A program made the position numbers and the translations under genes. From assembly GCA_022818135.1 (NCBI GenBank), contig JAFMSR010000009.1, positions 15,448,693 through 15,512,692 of the forward strand: 64,000 nucleotides of DNA. The letters run 5' to 3'. The notes below the pieces were generated by a model. That model saw only the letters and a program-made list of their open reading frames with translations, was not told the origin of the DNA and searched no databases. This stretch comes from Saxidomus purpurata. Lineage: Eukaryota; Mollusca; Bivalvia; Venerida; Veneridae. Shown piece after piece: positions 12,770 to 23,822 of the stretch (position 1 is its first letter; every line of letters begins with the position of its first letter).

Positions 12770-13050
12770 CACTCTTATATGCCCACCAAGGCCGGGAGCT
12801 ATTGTCACTGCTTTGTTAGACAGTCTGTCCGTCCATCATACTTTTGTCCGGAGCATGACTCGAAGTACTGCAGGGATTGAGTTTGATACTTCGGGCATTA
12901 ATAAAATGTTATTGAAAGGAGATGCAGACATCCCTACGATGACTTCCCTTGATAAGTAGCAAATAAGCTTGTCCGAAACTCGAAAACCATCGAAGGATTG
13001 ACAGTGATATGGGAAGTGTAACCGGAAACCAATACTTTGCCTTATCCGTT
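12770..13050. repeat. Short dispersed repeat-like block, unit not resolved
   Basis: Contains CCTTGGCCGCACTCTTATA, 'AGACAGTCTGTCCGTCC' and a late 'TTGTCCGAAACTCG'. No open frame. It sits directly left of the 13.05 kb element. The call as a repeat rests on the TCCGTCC motif and is weak. Confidence 0.35.
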
Positions 13051-13053
13051 TTT

Positions 13054-15150
13054 AGCTCACCTGAGCACGAAGTGAGATATTGTGATCGCCTGATGTCCGT
13101 CGTCTGTCTGTTGTCTGTCTGTCCACACTTAACCTTGTGTATGCGATAGAGGCTGCATTTTTCACTGGATTTTCATGAAACTTGGTCAGTATAATTGCAT
13201 TGATGCAATCTAGGAATATGGATCATATTAAGTCAAAAGCTAGGTCACAGGGTCAACTTGTAGAAAAACCTTGTGTATGCTATAAAGGTTGCATTTTTCA
13301 TTGGATTTTCATGAAACTTGGTCAGTATGATTGCTTTAATGAAATCTAGGTCTAGTTAAACATGGGTCATCTAGGGTCAGAAACTAGGTCACCCGGTCAA
13401 ATCATAGAAAAACCTTGTGTATGCTATAGAGGTTGCATTTTTCATTGGACCTTCATGAAACTTGCTCAGTATGATTGCCTTGTTGAAATCTAGCTCGAAT
13501 TTGGACAAGGGTCATCTAGAGTCAAAAACTAGGTCACGGGGTCAATTCGTAGTAAAACCTTGTGTATGCTAAAGAGGTTTCATTTTTCATTGGACCTAAA
13601 TGAAACTGTGTCGGTATGATTGCGTTGATAAAATATAGGTCGAGTATTAACATGGGTCATTTAGGGTCAAAAACTAGGTCACCCGGACTAATCGTAGTAA
13701 AACATTGTGTATGCTATAAAGGTTGCATTTTTCATTGTATTTTCATGAACTTTGGTCAGTATGATTGCCTTGAAAAAATCTCGGTCGACTTTGAACATGG
13801 GTCATCTAGGGTCAAAAACTAGGTCACTGGGTCAAATCATAGATAACCCATGTGTATGCAATAGAGGTTGCATGTTTCATTGGATTTTCATGAAACTTGG
13901 TCAGTATGATTCTGTTGATGAAATCTAGGTCGAGTTTGAGCATGGGTCATCTAGGGTCAGAATCTAGGTTACGGAAATCAAATCATAGAAAATTCTTGTG
14001 TTTGCAATAGAGGTTGCATTTTTCATTGGACCTTCATGAAACTTAGTCAGTATGATTGCCTTGATGAAATCTAGATCGAGTTCGAACATGGGTCATCTAG
14101 GGTAAAAAATTAGTTCGCAGGGTTAACTCGTAGAAAAACCTTGTATATGCAATAAAGGTTGCATTTTTCATTAGATATTCATGAATTTTGGTCAGTATGA
14201 TTCCCTTAATGAAATATAGATCATGGTCGAACATGGGTTATCTAGAATCAAAAACTAGGCCATCCGGTCAAATCATAGAAAAACATTGTGTATGCTATAG
14301 AGGTTGCATTTTTCATTGTATTTTCGTGAACTTTCGTCTGTATAATAGCCTTGATAAAATCTAGATGGAATTTGAATATGGATTATGTAGGGTTAAAAAC
14401 TAGGTCACGGGGTCAAATCATAGAAAACCTTTGTGTATGCTTTAGAGTTTGTATTTTTCATTGGACCTTCATGAAACTTAACCAGTATGATAGCCTTGAT
14501 AAAATATATGTCGAGTTCGAACATGGGTCATCTAGGGTAAAACCTAGGTCAAATCATAGAAAACCCTTGTGTATGCAGAAGTTGCATTTTTCATTGGATT
14601 TTCATGAAACTTGGTCAGTATGATTGCGTTGATGAAATCTAGGTCGATTTTGAACATGGGTCATTTAAGTTCAAAAACTTGGTGGCCGGGTCAAATTATT
14701 GAAAACCTCTTGTATGCTAAAGAGGTTGCATTTTTCATTGGACCTTTATGAAACTAAGTCAGTATGATTGCCTTAATGATGAACATGGGTAATCTAGGGT
14801 CAGAAACTAGGTCACGGGGTCAAATAATAGAAAACCCTTGTGTATGCAATAGAGGTTGCATTTTTCATTGGATTTTCATGAAACTTGGTCAGCATGATTG
14901 CTTTGACGAAATCTAGGTCGAGTTCGAACATGATCTAGGGTCAAAAACTAGGTCAACCGGTTCAAAACCTTGTGTATGCCATACAGGTGACATTTATAAC
15001 CCAATCATCATGTAAACTGGTCAAACGTTTTGCATTGTCAAGGTCAAACAGAATGTTTGTGGTTGTGATATATAGTTTAGAGTTGACGTTTGGTCACATA
15101 TTGTCATAAGTCGCAGGTGAGCGATATAGAGCCATCTTGGCCCTCTTGTT
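13054..15150 (+). mobile_element. Tandem-repeat element, ~145-bp unit x ~13, with inverted ends
   Basis: The left end AGCTCACCTGAGC (13054-13066) is inverted at the right end as GCAGGTGAGC (15113-15122), followed by GATATAGAGCCATCTTGGCCCTCTTGT. Between them lie about 13 units starting CCTTGTGTATGC (13133, 13269, 13413, 13558, 13703, 13848 and onward at ~145 bp). Each unit holds GGTTGCATTTTTCATTGGA, CATGAAACTTGGTCAGTATGA, GAAATCTAGGTCGAG and CATGGGTCATCTAGGGTC. Two short open frames inside are repeat artefacts. There is no transposase, so it is non-autonomous or a satellite-like relic. Confidence 0.75.
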
Positions 15151-15299
15151 AAAGTTATTTCCCTATATCTTGTGAAATTAGGCTTGTCCGGAACAGCTTC
15201 CTAAATCATGATGCAGATTTACTTGATATTATACACTGCAAGAGAGATTATTTATAGAAAGTTCAGTATTCAAGAACTATGTATAATAAATCAACCAAT

Positions 15300-16620
15300 A
15301 ACTCACCTGAACTATAAACACTTGATAAGCTATTAGTGTGGATGGATTGTCCGCAGCCCGTCGTCCGTTGCCAATGTATCATTTAACGTTCCTGGTTTTC
15401 TTGGCAAATTTTCGTCTAACTTGCTCTGACCCTTGATAGACCTCTTTAAAACAGTAGGAAATCCTTTCGGTCCACTGTATACAGAGGTCGCTGTGACTGA
15501 AAATACAACAAATCATCATATTGTCTCCTTGCAAGTGCCCAACGTGAGCTATCGCGATTGATTGATGTCCGTCGTCTGTGTATGCAGTTGAGGCTTCATT
15601 CTCCACTTCAAGAAAATTCGTCAGAATAACTGTCGTCACCACATCTAGGTCCGGTTCGGAATATGTGTAATGTCGAATCAAAAGCTAGATAACCAGGTCA
15701 AATCATAAGAAAACAGTGTGTATGAAGTAAAGGCTGCATTCTCATTGGTTCCTGAAATTTGGTCAGAATCAGTGTTTTGAATATTTTAGGTCAAAATATT
15801 GGTCATATCGGGTCAAAAGCTAGGTAACCAGGTGATATCATAGGAAAAATTTATGTATGCAACAGAGGCTGCATATTCTATTGGATCTTCTTGGTCAAAA
15901 TCAATGGTTTGATTAAATATAGGTCGAGTTTATATATGGGCCATCTCGGTTAAAAGCTACGTCACCAGGTCAAATCACAGGAATACATTGTGTATGTAAC
16001 AGAGGCTGCATTTGTCAGAATGAGGTCTTGATGAAATCTCGGTCGTGTTTGAAAATAGATCTTCTCAGGTTAAAATCTAGGTCATTAAGTCAAATGCTTG
16101 AAAAAAACCTTCTATATGTTATATCTGTATTTGTCACCGGCTCTTCATGAAACTTTGTCGGCCCCCCCCCCCCCCCCCCCACTTTGTCGAAATAATTATC
16201 GTGATAGAAACTATATTGATTTCGAATTTACGTCATCTCAAGCCAAACACTTGGTCACTGTGTTAAATCTCAGAAAAGCCATGTTTATGCAATAGATGCT
16301 GCTTTTTCATTAGATCTTTATGAATCATGGTAGGAATTATTGGCTTGAAGTAATCTCGGTCAAATTCTAACATGGGTCATGTTGGATGAAAACTATGTCA
16401 CCTGCTTAAATCGTATGTACGCCATAGAAACAGCAATTCTCATTTGGGTCTTTATAAAACTTGGTTTGAATGATTTCTTGGTGAAGTCTAAGTGGAATTC
16501 GAATACGGGCTATCTTGGGTTAAACACTGGTTCACCAGTTCAAATCTTAGGACAATCTTGTTCTGACATTTTGACCTAGTTTTTGTCCTTGCAATACAGG
16601 GCATACCGGGCCCTCTTAAT
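15300..16620 (+). mobile_element. Diverged copy of the same tandem-repeat family
   Basis: The block begins with ACTCACCTGAAC (15301), includes the 3-kb-type repeat at 15379-15515 and a second start near 15540 (AACGTGAGCTAT), then units with GGTCAAATCATA, 'GGCTGCATT' and 'TCTAGGTC' to about 16575. It ends at 'ACAGGGCATACCGGGCCCTCTT' (16597-16618). A 20-nt C-run at about 16161-16180 interrupts one unit. Confidence 0.55.
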
Positions 16621-16972
16621 TCAAGAACTTCCTCTAGTTTAGATTTTAAAAAAAGCAGACATCACACCTGTCTGTAAGCATAATTTACGTCGGAAAGCTT
16701 GCACAGCAAACATGAGTTACCTGAGCGTATATAAGAAAATTCCGAATCTATTTTTAAGGACTAAAATAGCAATACGCCTTAAAGAAAAAAGAGAAAGACA
16801 AAAAAGTAAATGTCTGCAAATGTCTGATATTTACAATATTGTTACGTCAGTCAATAAAAATAGCAGATGGTTTTTCTAACGAGAAAATGACTTTTATACT
16901 GCTCACTTAACTTCTCTTTTGCCCATTTTCAAAAGGAATCTATCAAAAATCGTCAACAATATTTATTTCAAA
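16621..16972. other. Intergenic spacer, no gene seen
   Basis: AT-rich sequence between two repeat elements. No exon-like open frame or repeat unit was recognised. Confidence 0.4.
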
Positions 16973-17740
16973 GAGTAGGAAATTAGCCCCGTTTATCCGA
17001 ACAGCGCCCTGAAGTTAGCCCCGTATAACCTTGTTACCTTGCAATACTTAGAAGTTAGCGCCGTAGCACCAAGAGAGGGCAAGCCCCTAAAACCTAGTTA
17101 TCCCGTAGTCCCGTGAAGTTAACCCCGAAGTACATTGTTACTTTGCGCCTTTTGACGTAAGCCCCGTAGCACCTAGTTACCCTGCAACCCCGTGAAGTTA
17201 GCCCCCTAGCACCTTGTTACATCGCAACCTCATGAAGAAACCACCTAGCACCTGGTTTTCCCGCTGCACCGTGAAGTTAGCTTTTCCCGCAGCCCCGTGA
17301 TTTAAACCCCGTTTACCCCTACAGCACTTTGAAGTTAGCCCAATAGCACCTAGTTACCCTTCAGCCCCATAAAGTTTGCCTCGAAGCACCAAGTTATCCC
17401 GACTCGCGTGAAGATAGCGCCGTAGAATTTAGATACCCCGCGCTCCGTAGAGTTAGCCTTATAGCACATAGCTATTCCGCAGCCCCGTTAAGTTAGCCCC
17501 GTAGCACCTAGATAACACGCTGCCCGCTGAAGTAAAGTTTCCCCGCAGCCCCGTGAAGTAAGCCCTCTAGCACCTTCTAAACCCGCGCCCCGTTAGGTTA
17601 GCCCTATAGCACCTGGTTACCTCGCAACCCCGTGAAATAAGATTATCCTGCAGCCCCATGAAGTTAACTCCTTGGCACCTAGTTGCCCCGCGCCCCGTAA
17701 AGTTAGCCCATTGCTACCTTGGTTCCACGCGCCACGTGGC
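16973..17740 (+). repeat. ~40-bp minisatellite, left outer arm
   Basis: Units start GAAGTTAGCCCCGTAGCACC at 17011, 17051, about 17115, 17194 and onward. It is clearly GC-richer than the flanks. Units are strongly diverged and some are partial. Confidence 0.8.
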
Positions 17741-18769
17741 GTCTAGTTTCAAGTACAAACGCACCCGCCCTCTTGCATGAAACAGCCTATTCTTTAGTGC
17801 TCACCTCCTAATTCGCATATACAAACTCCGGCCAACGGCCACTGTCAATCCCAAATTGATAGAAAACCTCTCAAACAGCCATGAGACACACTAACAGCCC
17901 GTCAAAATTTTGACCGGAAAAGCTTTTCATAAAGCAATTTTCGAAAAATCCCCAAAGTATGTATGTTTTACCAAATCCTTGGTCTCACGACATACTCTCA
18001 CCTTAAAAAAGCGTTTTCACAATGTTTTATATTATCACAAAATAATCCCTCGGAGCAACAGCCAATTTTCAGTCATCCGGCTTTAGACTGTTGTAGGGAC
18101 GTTGCATTTTAATTCCGTGTTATGTAGTACTAATGTAGCTCTGGTAATATCGTTTCTGTAAGTATCATTCCCGCCATACGGACTCAGCTCCGCGGTACCT
18201 ACAATAAATACAGTACTTGTTACACTGATCCCTAACTTCAAGGCCTTCCCTCTGTGTCCCCGCATTCATAAGAACTGACGGCTCCGTATCCTCAAATATC
18301 AATGCAGCCCAGGTTACACAGTTTCTATAAGTATAATCCCCGCCGCACGGACTCAGTCCTGTGTCCACTGCTATTAATACAGTATTTGTTACACGGCTTC
18401 TTTGTGTATATCGAGTATACATGCAGTCACATGAACTCAGCAATTTGTGTCCAAGCATCCACATAATGATTCCCGTTCCATCTTGTATCAATGCAGCTCT
18501 GAAAACACTGTTTCAATAAGTATGGCCCCAGTTCCATTTCCCCTGCTATTTACACAGTATTTGTAACACTGCTCCCTAGCTTTCAGACCACTTCTTCGTG
18601 TCCACGCATTAACAAGAACTGAGCCCCGTGTCCTCCAGTAGCACTTTAGATTTGGTTACACCGTTCCCCGCCTCACGAACTCAGTCCCGTGTCCTCTGAT
18701 ATCAAAACAATACTTGTTACACTGCTCCCTAACGTTCAGAACACCTGTTAGTTTAATAGCAGGCGTAAC

Positions 18770-20690
18770 GGGGCTGAGTCCATGAGGCAGGGATGATATT
18801 TATAGAAGAGGTGTTACCAGGATTGCGCTAATGCAAGGAGACACGGGGCTGAGTTCATGCGAATGCCTGAACAGAAAGTGAAGGTCTGAAAGCTAGGGAG
18901 TAGTGTAATTAGTACTGTATTGAAAGCAGGTGACATGGGACTGAGTCAGAGAAGCAGGAATGATACTTATAGAAACGATGCTACCAGTGCTGTATTGGTG
19001 CAAGAGGGCAAGGAGCTGAGTTCATGTGAATGCTGGAATACAAAGGAGTTGGCTACAAGATAGGGAGCAGTGTAAAAAGTTACGCATGGAGAAGAGGGGA
19101 CACAGGCAGAGTATGTGAGGCGGGGTGATCATTTTTGAAACGGTGTTTCAAGAGCTGACTTGATACTAGATGACACGGGACTGAGTTCACATGAACGCTT
19201 GGACACAAATGTGAGGTCTGAAAGCTAGGCAGCAGTTTAACAAGCATTGTATTGATAGCAGGGGGCACGGGGCTGATTCCGTGAGACGGAGGGCGGGGAT
19301 GATACTTATAAAAATGTGATACTTGGGCTACATTGATACTACAGGACACGGAGTTGAGTTCACGTGAACGCGAAGACACAAAGGGGTGGTATGAAAGCTT
19401 AGTGCTTGAGGCCGGTATGACACTGGTAGAAACGGAGTAACAAGGACTGATATGATATAGGGGGTCATGGGGCTGAGTTAATGTGAATGCGGGGATAAAA
19501 GGGGTTTTCTGAAAGCTAGGAAACTGTGTACATGTACTTAATTGAAAGCAAGGAAAACGAGTCCATGAGACGGGGATAATACTTATAGAAACGGTATTAC
19601 CTGTTAGCCAACGGTATTGCATTGATGCAAGAAGACACGGGGCTGAGATGATGTAAATGCGGGGACACAAAGGGGTGGTCTGAAACCTATGGTGCAGTGT
19701 AACAAGTACTGTATTGATAACAGAGGACATGGGTCTGAGTCAGTCAGGCAGAGATGATACTTGTTGAAACAGTACTAGGGCTGCAATGATACCAGATAAC
19801 ACGGGGCTGAATTTTTGTGAATGCGGAGACACAAAGAGCTAGCCTGAAAGCTCGAGAGCAGTGTAAAAGATACTGTAGTGATAGCAGGGGACACGGGGCT
19901 ATCTATATCAATGAGGCTGGGATAATATTTTTTGAAACACGAACCAGAAATAATAAGAAGGTATTACTAGGATTGCGTTGATATGTTCGGACACGTGGTT
20001 GACGAAATATTGCTGCGGGGATACATACAAAGGTGAAAGTACCCTGAACTGCGTTAAACCTAGGGACATGGTGCTTAGCCAATGGGGTTGTATGGATATT
20101 GTTGGAAGTGGTGTTACCAATGGTGCTCTTTTGATACTGGGGTTGACTGGCCTCTAATGCATTTAGAGGTGAGGTAACACGGGGCTTTGTTAATACAAGA
20201 GGAAGTGAGGCAAATGGCGTTAAGTTAATGTCGTGGTAGGGGCATTCTTCGAAGCGTCTATACCACAAGCTGAGTTGATTCTGGATTCCATAGAAATGAC
20301 TTATTAAATGACTGGGTTACATGGGCTGTGATGATAAGTAGTGACAAAGGGATCATTTAACGAAGCTGCGGGTATACTTAAGGAAACAAAATTAAAAGGA
20401 CTTTAAAAATTGAAAAGAAAACGGGGCTAAGTCCGCTGGATTATGATGAAGCTTATAGAAATGGTGTAACCAGGGCTGCATTTATACAATAAAACACTGG
20501 GCTGATCGTATGTGAATGTGTTGACACAAAGGGGTATTCTGTAAGCTAAGGAGTATCACAAGTACTGTATTGATAGCAGGGGATACAGAGCTGAGTCCAT
20601 GAGGCGGGAGGCGGGGATGAGAAACGGTGTTACCAGAGTTTAATTAGTACTTAAAAACACGGGGCTATTTTCTTGCAAGTAAGCTTGTGC
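18770..20690 (-). repeat. ~167-bp tandem array, right inner arm
   Basis: The phrase AAGCTAGGGAGCAGTGTAA, followed by 'ACTGTATTGATAGCAGGGGA' and 'ACGGGGCTGAGTC', recurs at 18891, 19058, 19223, 19396, 19514, 19685 and 19849. Spacing is mostly 164-173 bp with one 118-bp deleted unit. The reverse complement of the same unit forms 18080-18755. Confidence 0.8.
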
Positions 20691-20739
20691 ATATGTACTG
20701 TTAATTAAAGCGTTGTGTTTAGGAAACCAGATGCCACGG

Positions 20740-21056
20740 TGTGCGGGGAAACAACGCGCTCCCGTGCTATCTTCACGGGGATGCGGGGTAACTAGATGAC
20801 TAGTGGCTAACTTCATGGGCCGCGGGACATGAAAGTGTTACGGGACTTCTTCACATGTCTGCGGTGTAACTAGGCGCTACGAGACTGACTTCGCGAGGCT
20901 GCATGGTAACCAGGTGCTAAAGGTCTAACATTACAGGGCGTGTGATAACTAGGTGCTACGGGGCTAATTTCACGGGACTGCGAAGTTACTATGTGCTACG
21001 GGGCTAACTTCACTGGGCTGTTGAGATAAACGGGTGGCGGGGCTAATTTCTTACTC
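20740..21056 (-). repeat. ~40-bp minisatellite, right outer arm (inverted)
   Basis: Units read CTAGGTGCTACGGGGCTAAC and TTCACGGGGCTGCG, the reverse complement of the 16973-17740 units. The array is shorter than the left arm. Confidence 0.75.
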
Positions 21057-21454
21057 GCTGTATTTTAGGTATTTATTATTATAACAAATCTGATAACACA
21101 GCTACGTTTAAAACCGTTTACTTCCAGTGAGTAATTTATTCTTAGTCGCAATATGGGTCAACAGTTGAATATATCAATTGCTTTAGACATGTTTATTACA
21201 TATTTGGTAATGTTTTTATTTCTATAGTAACAAATTACACACGCAATAAATATATCAGTATAGTAATTACAGTAATTGCACGTCAACTACAAATGTATAT
21301 GTTAGTTTAAGTCACTGTTCTGTTACTGTTTACGTACTTGTCATTACCCTTATACATCAATATTGTCCTACCGCTGAATTACATTTGTTTACAAATCTTT
21401 AATAAATCGGTACATATAATTGGATAACAGTAACGTTTTGATAATACCAGTCAG

Positions 21455-21535
21455 TCAGTTGATGTAGTGTCGTGGTAAAGGTTCACCCATCCTTGATTCT
21501 GCACGAACGGTGCAGGTTCGGATCCCTTCACAGGA
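21455..21535 (+). repeat. tRNA-derived SINE head / pseudo-tRNA
   Basis: An A-box-like GTGTCGTGGTAAAGG (21467-21481) and a B-box GGTTCGGATCC (21515-21525) are about 35 nt apart, followed by a T-rich stretch. The acceptor and T stems do not pair, so this is not a working tRNA gene. Confidence 0.5.
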
Positions 21536-21727
21536 TCTTTTTTATTTTTAGAACGTATTGGTGTTAAACCTGTGTTAAAATTCATGAACAAAATATTCTT
21601 CATTACACAAACATGTTTGCATTTAAGTAACATTTAAAAAGAAAACAAAAAGATAATTATGTATAACTGATATCAGAAACATTAAAAGCTAATTTTACAT
21701 GAAAATAAACAAAAATGTTAATATAAC

Positions 21728-21800
21728 AATCGGGATTCGAACCTTTCTTTACTGTTTATAGTCCGGGCCAACCATAAGGTCTCTCCTCAGGTGAAACTGC
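21728..21800 (-). repeat. tRNA-like B-box fragment, SINE-like
   Basis: On the minus strand a good B-box GGTTCGAATCCCG lies at 21728-21740, with an A-box-like TATGGTTGGCCCGG upstream. There is no complete cloverleaf. Confidence 0.45.
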
Positions 21801-21849
21801 GAAGGCGGAGGCGCAGATTAAAGAGACATATGCAGAGGCAGTGGAATCC

Positions 21850-22062
21850 TGGTACCAGGCTGAATAGACCTCTTGATTTCAGTTTACCTGCCCGGTGTAT
21901 AGCACCGATACACGCAAGACTACTTCTGGGTTTCAAACCATTTCATCTTTAGATGGGTGGGAAACACTGAAAAGTGTTTCTAAAATTTTCAGTGCCCCGT
22001 CTGCGACCCGAACCTCCTGATTAGTGGTCCAGAGCGTTAAACACCTGACCACCGCACCACCA
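21850..22062 (-). repeat. tRNA-derived SINE-like copy
   Basis: The minus-strand head GGTGGTGCGGTGGTCAGGTG (about 22043-22062) carries an A-box-like segment, and the B-box GGTTCGGGTC lies at 22005-22014. The body that follows includes a perfect 8-bp hairpin GAAACACT-gaaa-AGTGTTTC at 21961-21980. The right end is not defined. Confidence 0.5.
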
Positions 22063-22079
22063 TAGACTTACTGCTTACT

Positions 22080-23734
22080 TCTACTACATAAACCATATAA
22101 CTCCTAAAACTTTTCGAACTGACAACAATGTATGCCCATATTACTAGATTTTCCTGAACGAAGTGCGAAACAGCAGCGCAGAAAATGTAGACCCTACTGT
22201 AAATACCCTCTTTATCGAAGCTGAACAAAACAAAAATAAAAAAATATAATCATAACAAATAAAAAAAAAAGAATAAATAAGTAAAAACAAATTAATACGG
22301 CTAGTGCTGGACTTTATTTCATCATGTACAAAGTATATACTTTTAATCATCGCAGATCTTCTAGTCTGTTTAGTTACTCTTACATAACTAGATCTAATAA
22401 AAATGAATATAATAAATGATCATATTAAATTAATTCTAGACCAAACTATGTAAATTATACTGAAGGACATTAAATAACAAATATATATTTCTAATATGAT
22501 TGTCTGGTTATTGAAGACGATGCATCATCATCGTCTTCATCATCATCAACACCATCACCACCAACAACATCATCATTATCCTAATCAAAAGGTTGGGGTC
22601 TGTGCTGACTTTGAATCTTCCAAACATTGATTTTTTTTTCTAGTGGGGAATCACTCGTTCAAAATAATCTCTACACAAAAGTAGATCTCTGAACAATGTT
22701 AGAAACTAATGAAAGCCGTTTAGCTGTTAATGTAAAATGTAGTCTATCTTATATGAACATAGTTTCCCTTTTATGGGAATAAGTAAAGAAAGTGACGGCT
22801 TATGTACGTTCTTAAGACAACAATATAAAAATCTCTACTCGGGTCCACATTTGTCAAATTTTTCACCAGTCACGCAAACCGCGCGGTGAGTGTACCTCTC
22901 GGACGTCGACAATTTACTAGCGTCTCGTGTATATTTATGACAAATAATTGCTGATTTATAACCCCGTTGATTACTCTACTAATGTCACTTACTTCACTGA
23001 TTGATATTTCCCATTATTGATAAGAATGAACATTAATAATGCGCATTAATACATGTATATTACGTGTTTGTTGTCGATGCATCGTTTACTCTGTTCTTCC
23101 GTTTGAACACTCGGTTATTTCCGGCAGGTATTTTGTATCATCCGTGTTTTTACGGAATTGTCAGAAAACAGTCCAGGTGTGCAGATGCAGTTAAACACAA
23201 GAAGGGATCATATATAATCAACTAACCTGAAATTGATGGATAAGGAGTTACAATAAGTGAGTTAAGCTTTTCTTTACAGTATTTGACGCTTTTAATCTCT
23301 AACATTGAAATTCACAATAAAATATATGCTCAACTGAGAATGACACTTTTACCAGTTAAAATACGGAATTCCGTTTTTGGCGCGATAGAATAACCCCGTT
23401 GGAAAAATCGTTATCAAACAATTTATCAAAGTGATTTTGATAATTTTATAAATAAATATTTTTAAAAAAACATACAATGTCATGTTTGTTTCAAAAAAGA
23501 AACAAATTGAATGAGAAACGCAACAATATAATTTATTATAAAATTTTGATTTTAAAATGTGTTATAGTTTTCCTTTTAACACGTTATGAACGTGACGCGA
23601 ACAGATTTCAAAATATTTCTTACAAAATGACATGTGATTTTTATTTAAGGTTGCTATTATTATTAATAAGTTCTTTTGCTTTCAAAACATAAAATTTTTT
23701 CTCAAACACATGATCATTCCTTTTCTATTTCCAG
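22080..23734. other. Upstream region of the receptor gene; promoter/5' UTR not resolved
   Basis: AT-rich sequence with a CAT/CATCAT-rich run (about 22526-22577). A GTGAGT donor-like site at 23257 follows a moderately GC-richer stretch (about 23080-23256) that could be an untranslated first exon of the receptor. No TATA box could be assigned with confidence. Confidence 0.3.
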
Positions 23735-23822
23735 TTAGAACCTTTCGTCATGGACAGAAAATATGTAAACCATTTGTGTGTTTCTGGACTATTTCTTTGG
23801 TGTAATTTCTTCAGATTAATCG
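23735..23822 (+). CDS. Receptor exon 1: 15-nt leader plus signal peptide
   Basis: The acceptor TTTCTATTTCCAG precedes 23735, so an untranslated exon probably lies upstream. The ATG at 23750 opens a hydrophobic 24-residue signal sequence (…CVSGLFLWCNFFRLI). The donor GGTATACC ends it in phase 1, and joining to 24331 gives Glu25. Confidence 0.7.

Larger units (their letters stand above)
16973..21056. mobile_element. Fold-back-like element: inverted composite minisatellite arms
   Basis: The two ends are inverted copies: GAGTAGGAAATTAGCCCCG at 16973-16991, and CGGGGCTAATTTCTTACTC at 21038-21056. The left outer arm (about 16973-17740) is a ~40-bp minisatellite (GAAGTTAGCCCCGTAGCACC, then TAGTTACCCCGCAGCCCCGT). 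The right outer arm (about 20740-21056) is the same unit in reverse complement. The inner left block (about 18080-18755) has units with CCCTAGCTTTCAGACC and ACGGACTCAGTCC. The inner right block (about 18770-20690) is the reverse complement with ~167-bp units. The axis is near 18760. A 300-bp non-repeated piece (17740-18070) lies in the left arm. There is no coding capacity; open frames at 18083-18491 and 19080-20268 are repeat artefacts. Fold-back elements elsewhere also have long inverted ends built of tandem repeats; membership is inference, and no target-site duplication was seen. Confidence 0.6.

Noticed and set aside
10544..16620. CRISPR array or Helitron identity for the regular repeats
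   Set aside because: Units are contiguous without unique spacers, so not CRISPR. A Helitron 3' CTRR end could not be fixed after the hairpin, and inverted ends argue for another class.
18083..20268. Open frames of 60-216 codons on the minus strand
   Set aside because: They are satellite units of the composite inverted repeat read in frame; composition is repetitive and no domain is visible.
21455..21535. A functional tRNA gene
   Set aside because: Pol III boxes are present but the acceptor and T stems do not pair.
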